From: VRUE01 sp963697915
GTDB taxonomy: Bacteria; Actinomycetota; Thermoleophilia; Solirubrobacterales; 70-9
Reading direction: 5' to 3'
NCBI GenBank assembly: GCA_963697915.1
Contig: OY969103.1
Coordinates: 682,001-746,000 of the forward strand
Length of the DNA: 64,000 nucleotides
Shown here: in pieces, positions 23,483-32,249 of the stretch
Position numbering within the stretch: position 1 is the stretch's first letter
Layout: each line of letters opens with the position of its first letter
Notes under the pieces: model-generated
Databases searched by the model: none
What the model was told of the DNA's origin: nothing
The model's input: only the letters and a program-made list of their open reading frames with translations
Position numbers and translations under genes: made by a program

Positions 23483-24438
23483 TCCATCGAGAGCGGGCCG
23501 CTCACGTCAGCGTTGAGGAACTGGTGCACGAACTGGTTTTCTGAGTCGAACAGTTCCTCTTTCGGCCCCGACTCGACGATTTTGCCGTTCCAGAGGACGG
23601 CGATGAAGTCGGAGATCCGCCGCGCCGTATTGAGGTCGTGGCTGATCACCAGGTAGCAGCCGCCGTTCTCGGCGTGGACCTCGCGGATCAGCTCGCAGAG
23701 CAGCGCCGTGCGCACCGGGTCGAGCCCGGAGTCGGGCTCGTCGAACATCACGATCGCCGGTTCGAGGACCAGGGCGCGGGCGAAGCCGGCGCGCTTGCGC
23801 ATCCCGCCCGAGAGCTCGTTCGGCATCTTGTAGATCGCCTCGGAGAGGCCGACCTCCTTGAGCCGCCGGTTGACGATCTCGCCGATCTCCTCCTCGCTTT
23901 TGTCGGTGTGCTGACGCAGCGGGAAGGCGGTGTTGTCGTAGATGTTCATCGAACCGAAGAGCGCCCCGTCCTGGAACAGCAGGCCGAACTTTTTGCGCAC
24001 CTCGAAGAGTTCGTCGTCGGACATGTTGGGGATCGACTCGCCGTGGACGAGGACGTCGCCGGAGTCCGGGTAGAGCAGCCCGACGATGTGCTTGATCAGC
24101 ACGCTCTTGCCGGTCCCCGAGGGGCCCAGCACCATCGAGACCTGATCTTCGGGCAGGCCCAGGTTGAGGCCGTTGAGGATGCGGGCGCGGCCGAACTGCT
24201 TGACCAGGTTGATGATCTCGATCGCGTCTTCGCCGCCGTGGTCGCGCTTGCGGCCGGTGTGGAAGCGGTAGGGATCGGACTCGGCCGGGTCGACGCCGGG
24301 GATGACGAAGTCGCGCCCCATCGTCGCGCCGTCCTCGCTGATGTAGGGGCCGCTGGGAGCCGGTTCCGCCGCCGCCTCTTCGGCGATCGCCTGCTCCTCT
24401 TCGTCGCTGCGGATCTGGCTCGGCTCGTCCATTGCCAT
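23479..24438 (-). CDS. ABC transporter ATPase, Mce/MlaF type
   Basis: 319 aa. Walker A GPSGTGKS, Q-loop FGLLFQDGALF, signature NELSGGMRKRAGFARAL, Walker B IVMFDEPDSGLDP, and H-loop VISHDL are all present. G-G-M-R-K-R and D-S-G-L-D-P are typical of MlaF and Mce-associated ATPases that drive lipid traffic. About 75 N-terminal residues precede the nucleotide domain; they are acidic and not usual for MlaF. No Mce protein or permease is in the window, and the next gene is an RND protein. AGGAGG precedes the ATG by about 12 nt. Confidence 0.9.
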   Translation of the reverse strand: MAMDEPSQIRSDEEEQAIAEEAAAEPAPSGPYISEDGATMGRDFVIPGVDPAESDPYRFHTGRKRDHGGEDAIEIINLVKQFGRARILNGLNLGLPEDQVSMVLGPSGTGKSVLIKHIVGLLYPDSGDVLVHGESIPNMSDDELFEVRKKFGLLFQDGALFGSMNIYDNTAFPLRQHTDKSEEEIGEIVNRRLKEVGLSEAIYKMPNELSGGMRKRAGFARALVLEPAIVMFDEPDSGLDPVRTALLCELIREVHAENGGCYLVISHDLNTARRISDFIAVLWNGKIVESGPKEELFDSENQFVHQFLNADVSGPLSMD

Positions 24439-24593
24439 AAGCGTACTCAGCCTCCTGTCGGCGCTTGCGGTGCCCCTTCTCCCAGGCGCGAGTGTATGTG
24501 ATGGGTTGGCGGCCTCCGTTAGCCGAGTATTGAGATCCGGCTAACCCGCGGCAAACGGCGCCCGCACCCATCGGAAGGGCCAGATGGCCGTGC

Positions 24594-24599
24594 TATGTT
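24594..24599 (+). promoter_or_regulatory. -10 element before the lipoprotein gene
   Basis: TATGTT lies 9 nt before the TTG start at 24609, giving a nearly leaderless transcript and supporting that start. No convincing -35 was seen. Confidence 0.4.
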
Positions 24600-24608
24600 C
24601 CGGCCGGT

Positions 24609-25301
24609 TTGGGAGGGCACCGCACACCGGCTCGGGGTCCCCGCTGGCGCGCCGTCGCCGTGGGCGCCGCCGTTGCCGCCCTGAGCGCCTCGCTTGCCGC
24701 CTGCGGCGGGGGCGACGACTCCTCCGACACCGCGCCTGGAGAAAAGAGCGCCAGCTACCCGGTGCGGATCGTCAACACGGAATTCCCCCCCGAGCAGCGA
24801 CTGGGAGAAACCGCCCGGCTGTTCATCGGCGTGGAAAACGCCGGGGAGAAGCCACTGCCGGGGCTGACCATGACGCTCTCGATCGCCGACGAGGAGGGCC
24901 GTGAGTCGGGGTTGGCCTTTGCGATCCGCGACCCGCAGCCCGGCCTCGCCCAGCCAGACCGGCCGGTCTGGGTCCTCTCGGAGGACTACCCGCGGGCCAA
25001 CGGCGGCTCCGAACGGTTCGGAGCGGAAACCGCGAACCTCAAGACCTACAACTTCGGCCCGCTGGAGCCCGGCGGGGTCATCGACGCCCTCTGGCAGGTG
25101 AGTGCGGTCAGGGCGGGCGACTACAAGCTGGTCTACGAGATCGGGGCCGGCCTGGGGGGCAAGTCAAAGGCGGAGACTCTCAACGGCAAGCCGGCCAAGG
25201 GCCACATCGACGTGACGATCTCCGACGAGCCGCCAGACACCGAAGTGACCGACAGCGGTGAAGTGGTCGAAATCGATGCCCAGGGGAATTCCAGCCGCTA
25301 G
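24609..25301 (+). CDS. Putative lipoprotein, unknown
   Basis: 230 aa with a TTG start. An Arg-rich start and hydrophobic helix lead to the lipobox L-A-A-C (residue ~30), so the mature protein is anchored outside the membrane. The rest looks like one beta-sandwich domain (LGETARLFIGVENAGEKPLPGLTMTL), similar to CARDB/Ig-like domains that carry binding or scaffold functions. No catalytic motif was seen. It overlaps the sugar dehydrogenase gene and is likely in one unit with it. Confidence 0.7.
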   Translation: MGGHRTPARGPRWRAVAVGAAVAALSASLAACGGGDDSSDTAPGEKSASYPVRIVNTEFPPEQRLGETARLFIGVENAGEKPLPGLTMTLSIADEEGRESGLAFAIRDPQPGLAQPDRPVWVLSEDYPRANGGSERFGAETANLKTYNFGPLEPGGVIDALWQVSAVRAGDYKLVYEIGAGLGGKSKAETLNGKPAKGHIDVTISDEPPDTEVTDSGEVVEIDAQGNSSR

Positions 25302-26490
25302 CGCGGTAGCCGTAGTCCTCGCACTGGCACTGCCGGCCTGTGGGTCGGCCGACGAGCCGAAAAACAGAATCCAGACCGGCGGCGAGGCGAGCGCCAAGCC
25401 GCTTGGCGGGGTCGGGCTGAAGCGAGTCGGCAGCTTCGAGAGCCCGGTTTACGTCGCCGGCGCCCCCGGCTTTCCCAAGCTCCTCTTCGTCGTCGAGCAG
25501 ACCGGGCAGGTAGAGGTCCTCGAGAACGGCCGCCCCCGGGCGCGTCCCTTCCTCGACGTCTCCGGGCTGATCTCGACCGGCGGCGAGCGCGGCCTGCTCT
25601 CGATCGCCTTCCCGCCCGATTACGAGCGCAGCCGCCGCTTCTACGTCTATTACACCGACCGCCGCGGCGACATCAGCGTCGACGAGTTCAAGCGCAAAAG
25701 CGCGACGCAAGCCGCGCGGGGCTCACGCCGCGCCGTAATCCGGATACCCCATCGGATCAACTCAAACCACAACGGCGGTCAGCTCCAGTTCCTCGACGAC
25801 CTGCTCTACATGGGGACCGGCGACGGCGGCTCAGCCGGCGACCCGCCCAACAACGCCCAGAACCGCGACAGCCTGCTCGGCAAGCTGCTGCGGATCGATC
25901 CGCGGCCGACCGACGGCCGCCCCTACTCGATCCCAGCCGACAACCCGTTCGCCGGCTCGGGCTCGGGCCGCGGCGAGATCTACAGCTACGGCCTGCGCAA
26001 CCCCTTCCGCTTCTCCTTCGACACGCGCGACCCGCGCCAGCCGCGGATCGCGATCGCCGACGTCGGCCAGAACCGCTTCGAGGAGATCGACTACACGACG
26101 ATCGCTGCGGCGCGCGGCGCCAACTTCGGCTGGGACGCCTTCGAGGGCGACGCCCCCTACCGCGACGAGAACAGCGGCACGCCCGACCCCGGCGGCACGG
26201 TCAAGCCGATCCTCGCCTACCCGCACAGCCGCGCCGGCAGCTGCACGGTGATCGGCGGCTACGTGGTCCGCGATCGCCGCCTGCCGTCGCTGCGCGGGCG
26301 CTACGTCTACGCCGACCTCTGCGAGGGCGAGCTGCGCAGCCTCGTCCCCAACCTGGGCCGGGCCAGCGGCGACCGCAAGCTCGGGATCGCGGTCAGCACC
26401 CCCACCTCGTTCGGCGAAGACACCCAGGGCCGCGTCTACGTGACCTCGCTCGACGGACCTGTCTATCGCTTGGTCCGTAGGGCCGATTAG
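25276..26490 (+). CDS. PQQ-type glucose/sorbosone dehydrogenase family lipoprotein
   Basis: 404 aa from the ATG at 25276 (a GTG at 25258 is also possible). Signal peptide with lipobox L-P-A-C. The six-bladed beta-propeller of the GSDH family is recognisable: GERGLLSIAFPPDY, then NHNGGQLQF, YMGTGDGGSAGDPPNNAQ, SYGLRNPFRFSFD, IADVGQNRFEEID. Members oxidise sugars with PQQ outside the cell, but many actinobacterial members lack known activity. No PQQ biosynthesis genes are in view. Confidence 0.87.
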   Translation: MPRGIPAASAVAVVLALALPACGSADEPKNRIQTGGEASAKPLGGVGLKRVGSFESPVYVAGAPGFPKLLFVVEQTGQVEVLENGRPRARPFLDVSGLISTGGERGLLSIAFPPDYERSRRFYVYYTDRRGDISVDEFKRKSATQAARGSRRAVIRIPHRINSNHNGGQLQFLDDLLYMGTGDGGSAGDPPNNAQNRDSLLGKLLRIDPRPTDGRPYSIPADNPFAGSGSGRGEIYSYGLRNPFRFSFDTRDPRQPRIAIADVGQNRFEEIDYTTIAAARGANFGWDAFEGDAPYRDENSGTPDPGGTVKPILAYPHSRAGSCTVIGGYVVRDRRLPSLRGRYVYADLCEGELRSLVPNLGRASGDRKLGIAVSTPTSFGEDTQGRVYVTSLDGPVYRLVRRAD

Positions 26491-26619
26491 CGAGCGTCAC
26501 GGTCTGATTCTCCGCGAGCGGCGCTGATCTGGCGATTGCTGCCGCCCGCGGACGCGAAGCGGAGCAGGCGGCGGGGTATTACTCTTGGCCGACCAGCCAA
26601 ACTGAAGGGGGCGCGCACA

Positions 26620-28194
26620 GTGGAGAGTGGAACCGCACAGAGGACCGGCCAGGCGACCAACGGGACGAGCGGGAACGGCGGCGGCGCCGACCACATAGAC
26701 GTCCTCAACCCGGCGACCGGGGCGCGGATCGCGACGCTGCCGATCGACTCGCCGCAGAGCGTCGCCCAGAAGGTGGCGCGGGTGCGTGCCGCGCAGCCCG
26801 AGTGGGAGGCGATGGGCATCGAGGGGCGCCGCCGCTGGCTCTGGCAGTTGCGCGACTGGCTGCTCGACAACCAGGAGCGGATCGCCGACACGATGCAGGC
26901 CGAGACCGGCAAGGTCCGGGCCGATGCCTGGGGCGAGGCGATCTACCTGGTTGACGCGATCAACTTCTACGGCGACAGCGCGGCCAAGTTCATCGGCGAG
27001 GAGGCGGTCCGCCCCCACTCCCCCCTGCTCGCCTCGAAGAAGCTCCGCGTCCAGTACCGACCGCACCCCGTGGTCGGGATCATCAGCCCCTGGAACTTCC
27101 CCCTGATCCTCTCGCTCGGCGACGCGATCCCGGCCCTCTACGCGGGCGCCGCGGCCGTGATCAAGCCCTCCGAGTTCACCCCGCTCGGCCTGACCGAGGT
27201 GGTCGAGGCCTGGCAGCGCGAGATCGGCGGCCCCGACGTGCTCGACATCGTGCACGGGATCGGCGAGACCGGCAGCGCCCTGGTCGACGAGGTCGACTTC
27301 ATCCAGTTCACCGGCTCCGACCGCACCGGCCGCAAGGTGATGGCGCGCGCCGCCGAGACGCTGACCCCGGTCAGCCTCGAGCTCGGCGGCAAGGACCCGA
27401 TGATCGTGCTCGACGACGCCGACCTCGACCGCGCCGCCAACGCCGCGGCCTGGGGCGGGATGATGAACTCGGGCCAGATCTGCATGTCGGTGGAGCGGAT
27501 CTACGTCGAGGAGCCCGCCTACGACGCCTTCGTCGCCAAGCTGACCAAGGCGGTCCGTGACATTCGCCAGGGCGCCGACGACCGCGGCTACGGCAAGGAC
27601 GTCGGCGCGATGACCTCGCCGAACCAGAGCGCGATCGTCGAGGACCAGGTCGACGACGCCCTCGCCTCCGGCGCCAAGGCGCTGACCGGCGGCAAGCGCG
27701 TGCCCGGCCCGGGTGACTACTTCGAACCGACCGTGCTGGTCGACGTCGACCACTCGATGAAGGTGATGGTCGACGAGACCTTCGGCCCCGTGGTCGGGGT
27801 GATGAAGGTGCGCGACGAGGAGGAGGCGCTGCGCTTCGCCAACGACACGCGCTACGGCCTCTCGGGCTCGGTATTCGGCGAGAAGGAGCGGGCTGAGCGG
27901 GTCGCCCGGCGGGTCGAGTGCGGCGCGGTCAACGTCAACGACGTGCTCGTCAACTACCTCGCCTCCGACGTGCCGATGGGCGGCTGGAAGGAGTCCGGGA
28001 TCGGGTATCGCCACGGCGAACCGGGGATCAAGAAGTACTGCCGCACCGAGTCGGTCGTGATCACCCGCTTCGGCGGCAAGAGCGAAGCGACCTGGTTCCC
28101 CTACAACAAGGGCCGTCGCAACATGATCGCCCGCGTCGCCCAGGCATTCAACGCCCGCGACTGGCGCCGCCGGCTCGGGCGCCGCGGTCGTTGA
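26620..28194 (+). CDS. NAD(P)-dependent aldehyde dehydrogenase
   Basis: 524 aa from a GTG at 26620 with GAAGGGGG about 9 nt upstream; an upstream frame extends to 26536 but lacks an RBS. It has the ALDH Rossmann region (PWNFPLIL; KPSEFTPL), the catalytic base Glu254 in LELGGKD and the nucleophile Cys288 in SGQICMS, followed by the F-G-P-V-V and N-D-T-R-Y-G-L-S-G-S motifs. The substrate is unknown; it resembles succinate-semialdehyde/benzaldehyde-type enzymes. Its stop overlaps the next start (TTGA). Confidence 0.92.
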   Translation: MESGTAQRTGQATNGTSGNGGGADHIDVLNPATGARIATLPIDSPQSVAQKVARVRAAQPEWEAMGIEGRRRWLWQLRDWLLDNQERIADTMQAETGKVRADAWGEAIYLVDAINFYGDSAAKFIGEEAVRPHSPLLASKKLRVQYRPHPVVGIISPWNFPLILSLGDAIPALYAGAAAVIKPSEFTPLGLTEVVEAWQREIGGPDVLDIVHGIGETGSALVDEVDFIQFTGSDRTGRKVMARAAETLTPVSLELGGKDPMIVLDDADLDRAANAAAWGGMMNSGQICMSVERIYVEEPAYDAFVAKLTKAVRDIRQGADDRGYGKDVGAMTSPNQSAIVEDQVDDALASGAKALTGGKRVPGPGDYFEPTVLVDVDHSMKVMVDETFGPVVGVMKVRDEEEALRFANDTRYGLSGSVFGEKERAERVARRVECGAVNVNDVLVNYLASDVPMGGWKESGIGYRHGEPGIKKYCRTESVVITRFGGKSEATWFPYNKGRRNMIARVAQAFNARDWRRRLGRRGR

Positions 28195-29375
28195 GCGACT
28201 TCGCCGACTACTACCGAGAGATATACGCCCGCGGCATCGGCGGCGAGACGCCGTCGATCCCGGTCGCCGTCGCCGAGCTCGAGCAGCGCGCCCGGGAGGC
28301 GATGGAGGAGCGCGCGGCCAACTACGTCTTCGCCGCGGCCGGCACCGAGGCGACGATGCGGGCCAACCGCGAGGCCTTCGAGCGGCGCCAGATCGTGCCC
28401 CGCATGCTGCGCGACGTCGCCACGCGCGACCTCTCCACCGAGCTGCTCGGCACGGCGATGCCGGCGCCGCTGGCGCTGGCGCCGATCGGGGTGCAGAAAG
28501 TGGTCCACCCGGAGGGGGAGCAGGCAACCGCGCGCGCCGCGGCGGCGCTCGGGCTGCCGCTGATCGCCAGCACCAACTCGTACTTCACGCTGGAGGAGAT
28601 CGCCGCGGCCGGCGGCGAGGCGCCGCGCTGGTTCCAGCTCTACTGGCCCAACGACCGCGAGCTGGCGGCGAGCTTCGTCGGCCGCGCCGAGGCGGCCGGC
28701 TACGGCGCGATCGTGCTCACCGTCGACACCTTCATGCCGGGCTGGAAGCCGCGCGACCTGCAGCAGGCCTGGCTGCCCTTCCTCAACGGGATGGGCATCG
28801 CCAACTACTTCCAGGACCCGGTCTTCCGCGCCGCCCTGGAGCGCACGCCGGAGGAGGACCAGGGCGCCGCCACCGGTCACTTCCTCAGCGTCCAGGCCAA
28901 CCCAGCGCTCTCCTGGGACGACCTCGCCTGGCTGCGCGAGCAGACCTCGCTGCCGCTGCTGGTCAAGGGCATCCAGCACGTCGATGACGCGCGCGAGGCG
29001 GTGCGGCGCGGCCTCGACGGGATCGTCGTCTCCAACCACGGCGGCCGCCAGGTCGATGGCGCCGCCGGCTCGCTCGACGCGCTCGGCCCGATAGCCGACG
29101 CCGTCGGCGACGAGCTGACCGTCCTCTTCGACAGCGGCGTGCGCGGCGGCGCCGACGTGATCAAGGCGCTCGCCCTCGGCGCCGACGCCGTCTGCCTCGG
29201 CCGCCCCTACGTCTGGGGCCTCGCCCTCGGCGGCCAGGAGGGGGTCGAAGCGGTGCTGAAGATGATCCTCGCCGAGCTCGACCTGACGATGGCCCTCAGC
29301 GGCTACACCCGCCCCGACCAGCTCGGTCCTGGCTCGCTCAGCCAGCCGGGGCCGACAGGGTCCCGTGGACCATGA
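28191..29375 (+). CDS. FMN-dependent alpha-hydroxy-acid oxidase/dehydrogenase (LldD-like)
   Basis: 394 aa from a TTG coupled to the ALDH stop. TIM-barrel enzyme with the catalytic His283 in VSNHGGRQVDGA, the phosphate loop DSGVRGGADVIKALALGADAVCLGRP, and the N-terminal APIGVQKVVHPEGEQATARAAA. It oxidises L-lactate or a similar 2-hydroxy acid to the 2-oxo acid. Coupled to an aldehyde dehydrogenase, it may form a two-step route from 2-hydroxy-aldehyde to 2-oxo acid; this is inferred. Confidence 0.9.
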   Translation: MSDFADYYREIYARGIGGETPSIPVAVAELEQRAREAMEERAANYVFAAAGTEATMRANREAFERRQIVPRMLRDVATRDLSTELLGTAMPAPLALAPIGVQKVVHPEGEQATARAAAALGLPLIASTNSYFTLEEIAAAGGEAPRWFQLYWPNDRELAASFVGRAEAAGYGAIVLTVDTFMPGWKPRDLQQAWLPFLNGMGIANYFQDPVFRAALERTPEEDQGAATGHFLSVQANPALSWDDLAWLREQTSLPLLVKGIQHVDDAREAVRRGLDGIVVSNHGGRQVDGAAGSLDALGPIADAVGDELTVLFDSGVRGGADVIKALALGADAVCLGRPYVWGLALGGQEGVEAVLKMILAELDLTMALSGYTRPDQLGPGSLSQPGPTGSRGP

Positions 29376-30552
29376 CTTCGCGGTCTTCGTGGAGGCGAAC
29401 CGCGGTGAGCTCGCTGCCTTCGGGGCGCAGGTGCCAGACGCCGCCGGGCGGGCAGGGGCCGGCTTCGATCGTCTCCGCGTAGGCGAGCGAGTAGCCGGGT
29501 TCTTCGATCAGGTCGAGCCGGCCTTCGCATTCGCGGCCCGGGTACTCGATCGTCCCACCCTCGCCGTCGGCAGCGATCGCGAAGACGACCTCGTAGGTGG
29601 AGGGCCGGCGCGAGCCCCGCAGGTAGGACTGTTCGACGCTGCCGCTCCACTCGCCGGCGGCGCTCTCGGGCCCCGAGACGGCGCTGCTCGGGGTCAGGTC
29701 TTTGCCGAGGCCGGCGACCTCGGCGGCCTCGAGCCGGCGCAGGGCGCGCTTCTCCTGCCGCGCGCCTGAGAGCGGCCCGACGATCAGGACCTGAAAGCCG
29801 GGCAGCAGCTCGTCCGCTTCGGCGGCGGCGATCGCTTCGACCGCGATCCCCGCGTCCGTCAGGCGGTCGACCTCCTCCTGGGCGCCCTCCGGGGAACGGA
29901 AGGAGCCCGCCTGGATGTAGCGGCCGGGGGTCAGTTCGCTGAGCTCTTCGGAGCCCGAGGCCTCGTCTTCTTCGCGTTCTCGTTCGCCGCTGTCGCCTCC
30001 CCCGGCCCCGCCACCTCCTCCGCCGGCCCCGTCGCCTCCCTGCGTTCCGTCGGTCGAGATCGGATCGGATCCGCCGGAGCGTTCGACCACGTCGTCGAAG
30101 ATGGAGCCGGTCGAAGTCGATGCCCCGCCGCCGTCGTCCTTGGTCAGCAGGTAGGCGCCGCCCGCGACCGCGGCGCCGACGACGATGCAGACCAGGAACC
30201 CGACGGCGACGAGGCCGGCGCGACCCGACTTCCGCTTGCGCTCGGCGGCGATCGGCGGCGGCAGGTCGGTGCGGCGCTCGCCCGAGGGCCGCACCGGCTC
30301 CGGATCGGGGGCGATCTGGGGATCGGAGGCCGACGCGGGGCCCGGCAGGCGCTCGCCGCAGGAGCGGCAGAAGCCGGTCTCGCCGACCGCCGCGGCGCCG
30401 CAGGAGGGACACGATCGCGCCCGCTCCTCGGCGGCAGCCGCCGCGGGCCGGGCGTTGGGCTCGGTGCTCTCGACCGCGGTGCCGCACTCGCGGCAGAACT
30501 TGGCGGCGGCGGCGAGCGGCGCCCCGCAGCCACGGCAGGAGGCGGGACTCAT
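29338..30552 (-). CDS. Double zinc-ribbon membrane protein with SPOR domain
   Basis: 404 aa. Two N-terminal C-x2-C...C-x2-C ribbons (CRGCGAPL...CRECG; CPSCGAA...CRSCG) precede a TM helix at about residue 135 (LVAVGFLVCIVVGAAVAGGAYLL). A Gly/Ser linker and a SPOR domain follow (RYIQAGSFRSPEGAQEEVDRLTDAG), which normally binds denuded peptidoglycan at division sites. A beta-rich C-terminal ~120 residues ends the protein. Zinc ribbons would be cytoplasmic and the SPOR part outside. It overlaps the DUF3352 gene by 4 bp and converges with the oxidase gene. Confidence 0.8.
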   Translation of the reverse strand: MSPASCRGCGAPLAAAAKFCRECGTAVESTEPNARPAAAAAEERARSCPSCGAAAVGETGFCRSCGERLPGPASASDPQIAPDPEPVRPSGERRTDLPPPIAAERKRKSGRAGLVAVGFLVCIVVGAAVAGGAYLLTKDDGGGASTSTGSIFDDVVERSGGSDPISTDGTQGGDGAGGGGGGAGGGDSGEREREEDEASGSEELSELTPGRYIQAGSFRSPEGAQEEVDRLTDAGIAVEAIAAAEADELLPGFQVLIVGPLSGARQEKRALRRLEAAEVAGLGKDLTPSSAVSGPESAAGEWSGSVEQSYLRGSRRPSTYEVVFAIAADGEGGTIEYPGRECEGRLDLIEEPGYSLAYAETIEAGPCPPGGVWHLRPEGSELTAVRLHEDREVMVHGTLSAPAG

Positions 30553-32207
30553 CGGATGTCCGCCACCATCCTGATCCGGGTCCCGTCGCCGTCGCCGTGG
30601 ACGCCGGCGGCGACCGTGTCGAGGCTCTCGACCCAGGGCTCGAGCCCGCCGAGGTAGGCCTCGTCGTCGTAGGCCCCGGTGAGCTGTGCGATCAGGTGGC
30701 GGGTGGCGGGCGCGTCGATCACGAGGAAGGGCTCGTAGCCGTCGAGCAGGTCGGCGGCGCGGCCGTAGGCCTCGGAGTCGCCGAAGCCGCCCTCGGCGTC
30801 GAGCGCCGCTTCGGTGGAGAAGCCGCTCGGGCCGGCGCCGACGATGACGCGGTCCTCGTCGCCCCTCACCTGCAAGACGTCGCCGAGCGCCCCTACCTCG
30901 AAGCCGAGCCCGTCGTCGGACGGGTAGACGGTCGTCCCGCCGTAGTAGGTGTATTCGTCGTATTCGTCGCCCGAGTATTCGCTCTCGATCCGGTCGAGCA
31001 CGCCGTCGGAGCTCGCCGGCGATCGGGTCTCGGCGACCACGGCGGCTTCGAAGTCGTCCTCGTCTTCGCCGCTTACGTAGGCGCCCAGGGCGCCGAGCCA
31101 GGAGACGACGTCGCTGCTCAGGTCGAGGTCGGCGACGTCGTCGACGGCGTCGCGCATCTCCGCCGCCCGCTCGTCCTGGTCGCCCTCCAGCACGCCGCGC
31201 AACGGTCCCTCGAGATCGCCGAGCGAGATCGCGGCGACCGCGTCGGCGGGCATCGAGGCGAGCAGCGCGTCGGGGTCGCGGAGCGGCGCCGCCTCGCCGC
31301 TCGGCGCGCTGGGCGCGAGGTCGAGCTGGAAGTCGTCGTCGTCGGCGTAGAGCGTCGCCGCCGTCGGGCCCGCCGTCGCCCACCACTCGAGCGTGGTCTC
31401 GGTGCCGGCGTCGACGTAGCTGTCGCTGACCGCCTCGGGGAGCGGCCGGGGATCGACGTAGGCGGCGGCGAGGACGTCGTCGGAGAGGCGGTCGCGGAGC
31501 GTCGAGAATTCCTCGGAGCCGGCCAGCGAGTCGCCCTCGTGGGCGTCGATCGAAGCCCGCACGCCGGACTCGCTGCCGACGACGACGAAGCCGTCGACGA
31601 TCGTGAACGCGGAGGTCCAGTCCAGCGGCTCCCCGTCGGCGGCGTAGACGACGTGCTCGTAGGGCAGCCCGCGGTGGGTGGTGGAGACGATCCTGTAGTA
31701 CTCGTCGGAGAACTCGTCGCGCAGCCAGGCACGCATCGACGCCAGCGAGGCGCGCGGGTCGTCGGTCGCCGCGAGCAACGTCGCCGGCTCGTCCTCGCGC
31801 GCGAAGACGGCCAGCTGGTCGCCGAGCTCGGGCTTCAGGTCGCGTTCGTACTCGAGCGGCGAGAGCTCCTCGACGAGCGTCGCGACGACCTCTTCCAGCG
31901 ACTCGGGAGTGCCGTCCCCGGCGCCCGCCTCGCGGGCGCTGTCGAGCACGCCCTTGGTCGCCAGCTTCTGGCCCAGCGAGGGGTCGAGGTAGACGGTCGC
32001 GTAAGCGGTGGCGTCGGCCGGCACGAGCGCTACCGCGTGATCCTCGGGACTGTCGCCGAGCAACTTGGTGACGACGACCGCGACCCCGATCGCAAGACCG
32101 ATCAGGACCACCACTGGGACGAGATAGCGCAAGCGCCTCCAGCCCGGCGTCCCCTGAGTATTTGATCCTTCCGCGCCCACCGCGCCGGGCATCGTACTGG
32201 CGATCAC
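30549..32207 (-). CDS. DUF3352 family membrane protein
   Basis: 552 aa with GTG start (an ATG at 32192 is also possible). One N-terminal TM helix (YLVPVVVLIGLAIGVAVVVTKLL) is followed by a very acidic extracytoplasmic region that fits DUF3352: V-A-L-V-P-A-D-A-T-A-Y-A-T-V-Y-L-D-P and repeated V-V-G-S-E-S-G / V-I-V-G-A-G-P segments. Function is unknown; it may be a periplasm-facing sensor or scaffold. The palindrome GGTATGA-N6-TCATACC lies 22 bp before the start. Confidence 0.8.
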   Translation of the reverse strand: MIASTMPGAVGAEGSNTQGTPGWRRLRYLVPVVVLIGLAIGVAVVVTKLLGDSPEDHAVALVPADATAYATVYLDPSLGQKLATKGVLDSAREAGAGDGTPESLEEVVATLVEELSPLEYERDLKPELGDQLAVFAREDEPATLLAATDDPRASLASMRAWLRDEFSDEYYRIVSTTHRGLPYEHVVYAADGEPLDWTSAFTIVDGFVVVGSESGVRASIDAHEGDSLAGSEEFSTLRDRLSDDVLAAAYVDPRPLPEAVSDSYVDAGTETTLEWWATAGPTAATLYADDDDFQLDLAPSAPSGEAAPLRDPDALLASMPADAVAAISLGDLEGPLRGVLEGDQDERAAEMRDAVDDVADLDLSSDVVSWLGALGAYVSGEDEDDFEAAVVAETRSPASSDGVLDRIESEYSGDEYDEYTYYGGTTVYPSDDGLGFEVGALGDVLQVRGDEDRVIVGAGPSGFSTEAALDAEGGFGDSEAYGRAADLLDGYEPFLVIDAPATRHLIAQLTGAYDDEAYLGGLEPWVESLDTVAAGVHGDGDGTRIRMVADIR

Positions 32208-32228
32208 AGCGTCGGCGGGTGCGCCGGG

Positions 32229-32248
32229 GGTATGAAACGACTCATACC
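32229..32248. promoter_or_regulatory. Palindromic operator GGTATGA-N6-TCATACC, copy a (perfect)
   Basis: Perfect 7-bp half-sites at 32229-32235 and 32242-32248 around AACGAC. It sits 2 bp past the stop of the FHA-LuxR gene and 22 bp before the DUF3352 start, on the unit 32207-29338. Related sites at 42290 and 44695. Confidence 0.6.
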
Positions 32249-32249
32249 G

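Noticed and set aside
21248..23656. An 802-codon open frame antisense to the RND transporter
   Set aside because: No recognisable motifs, and the opposite strand has clear RND motifs and an operon structure.
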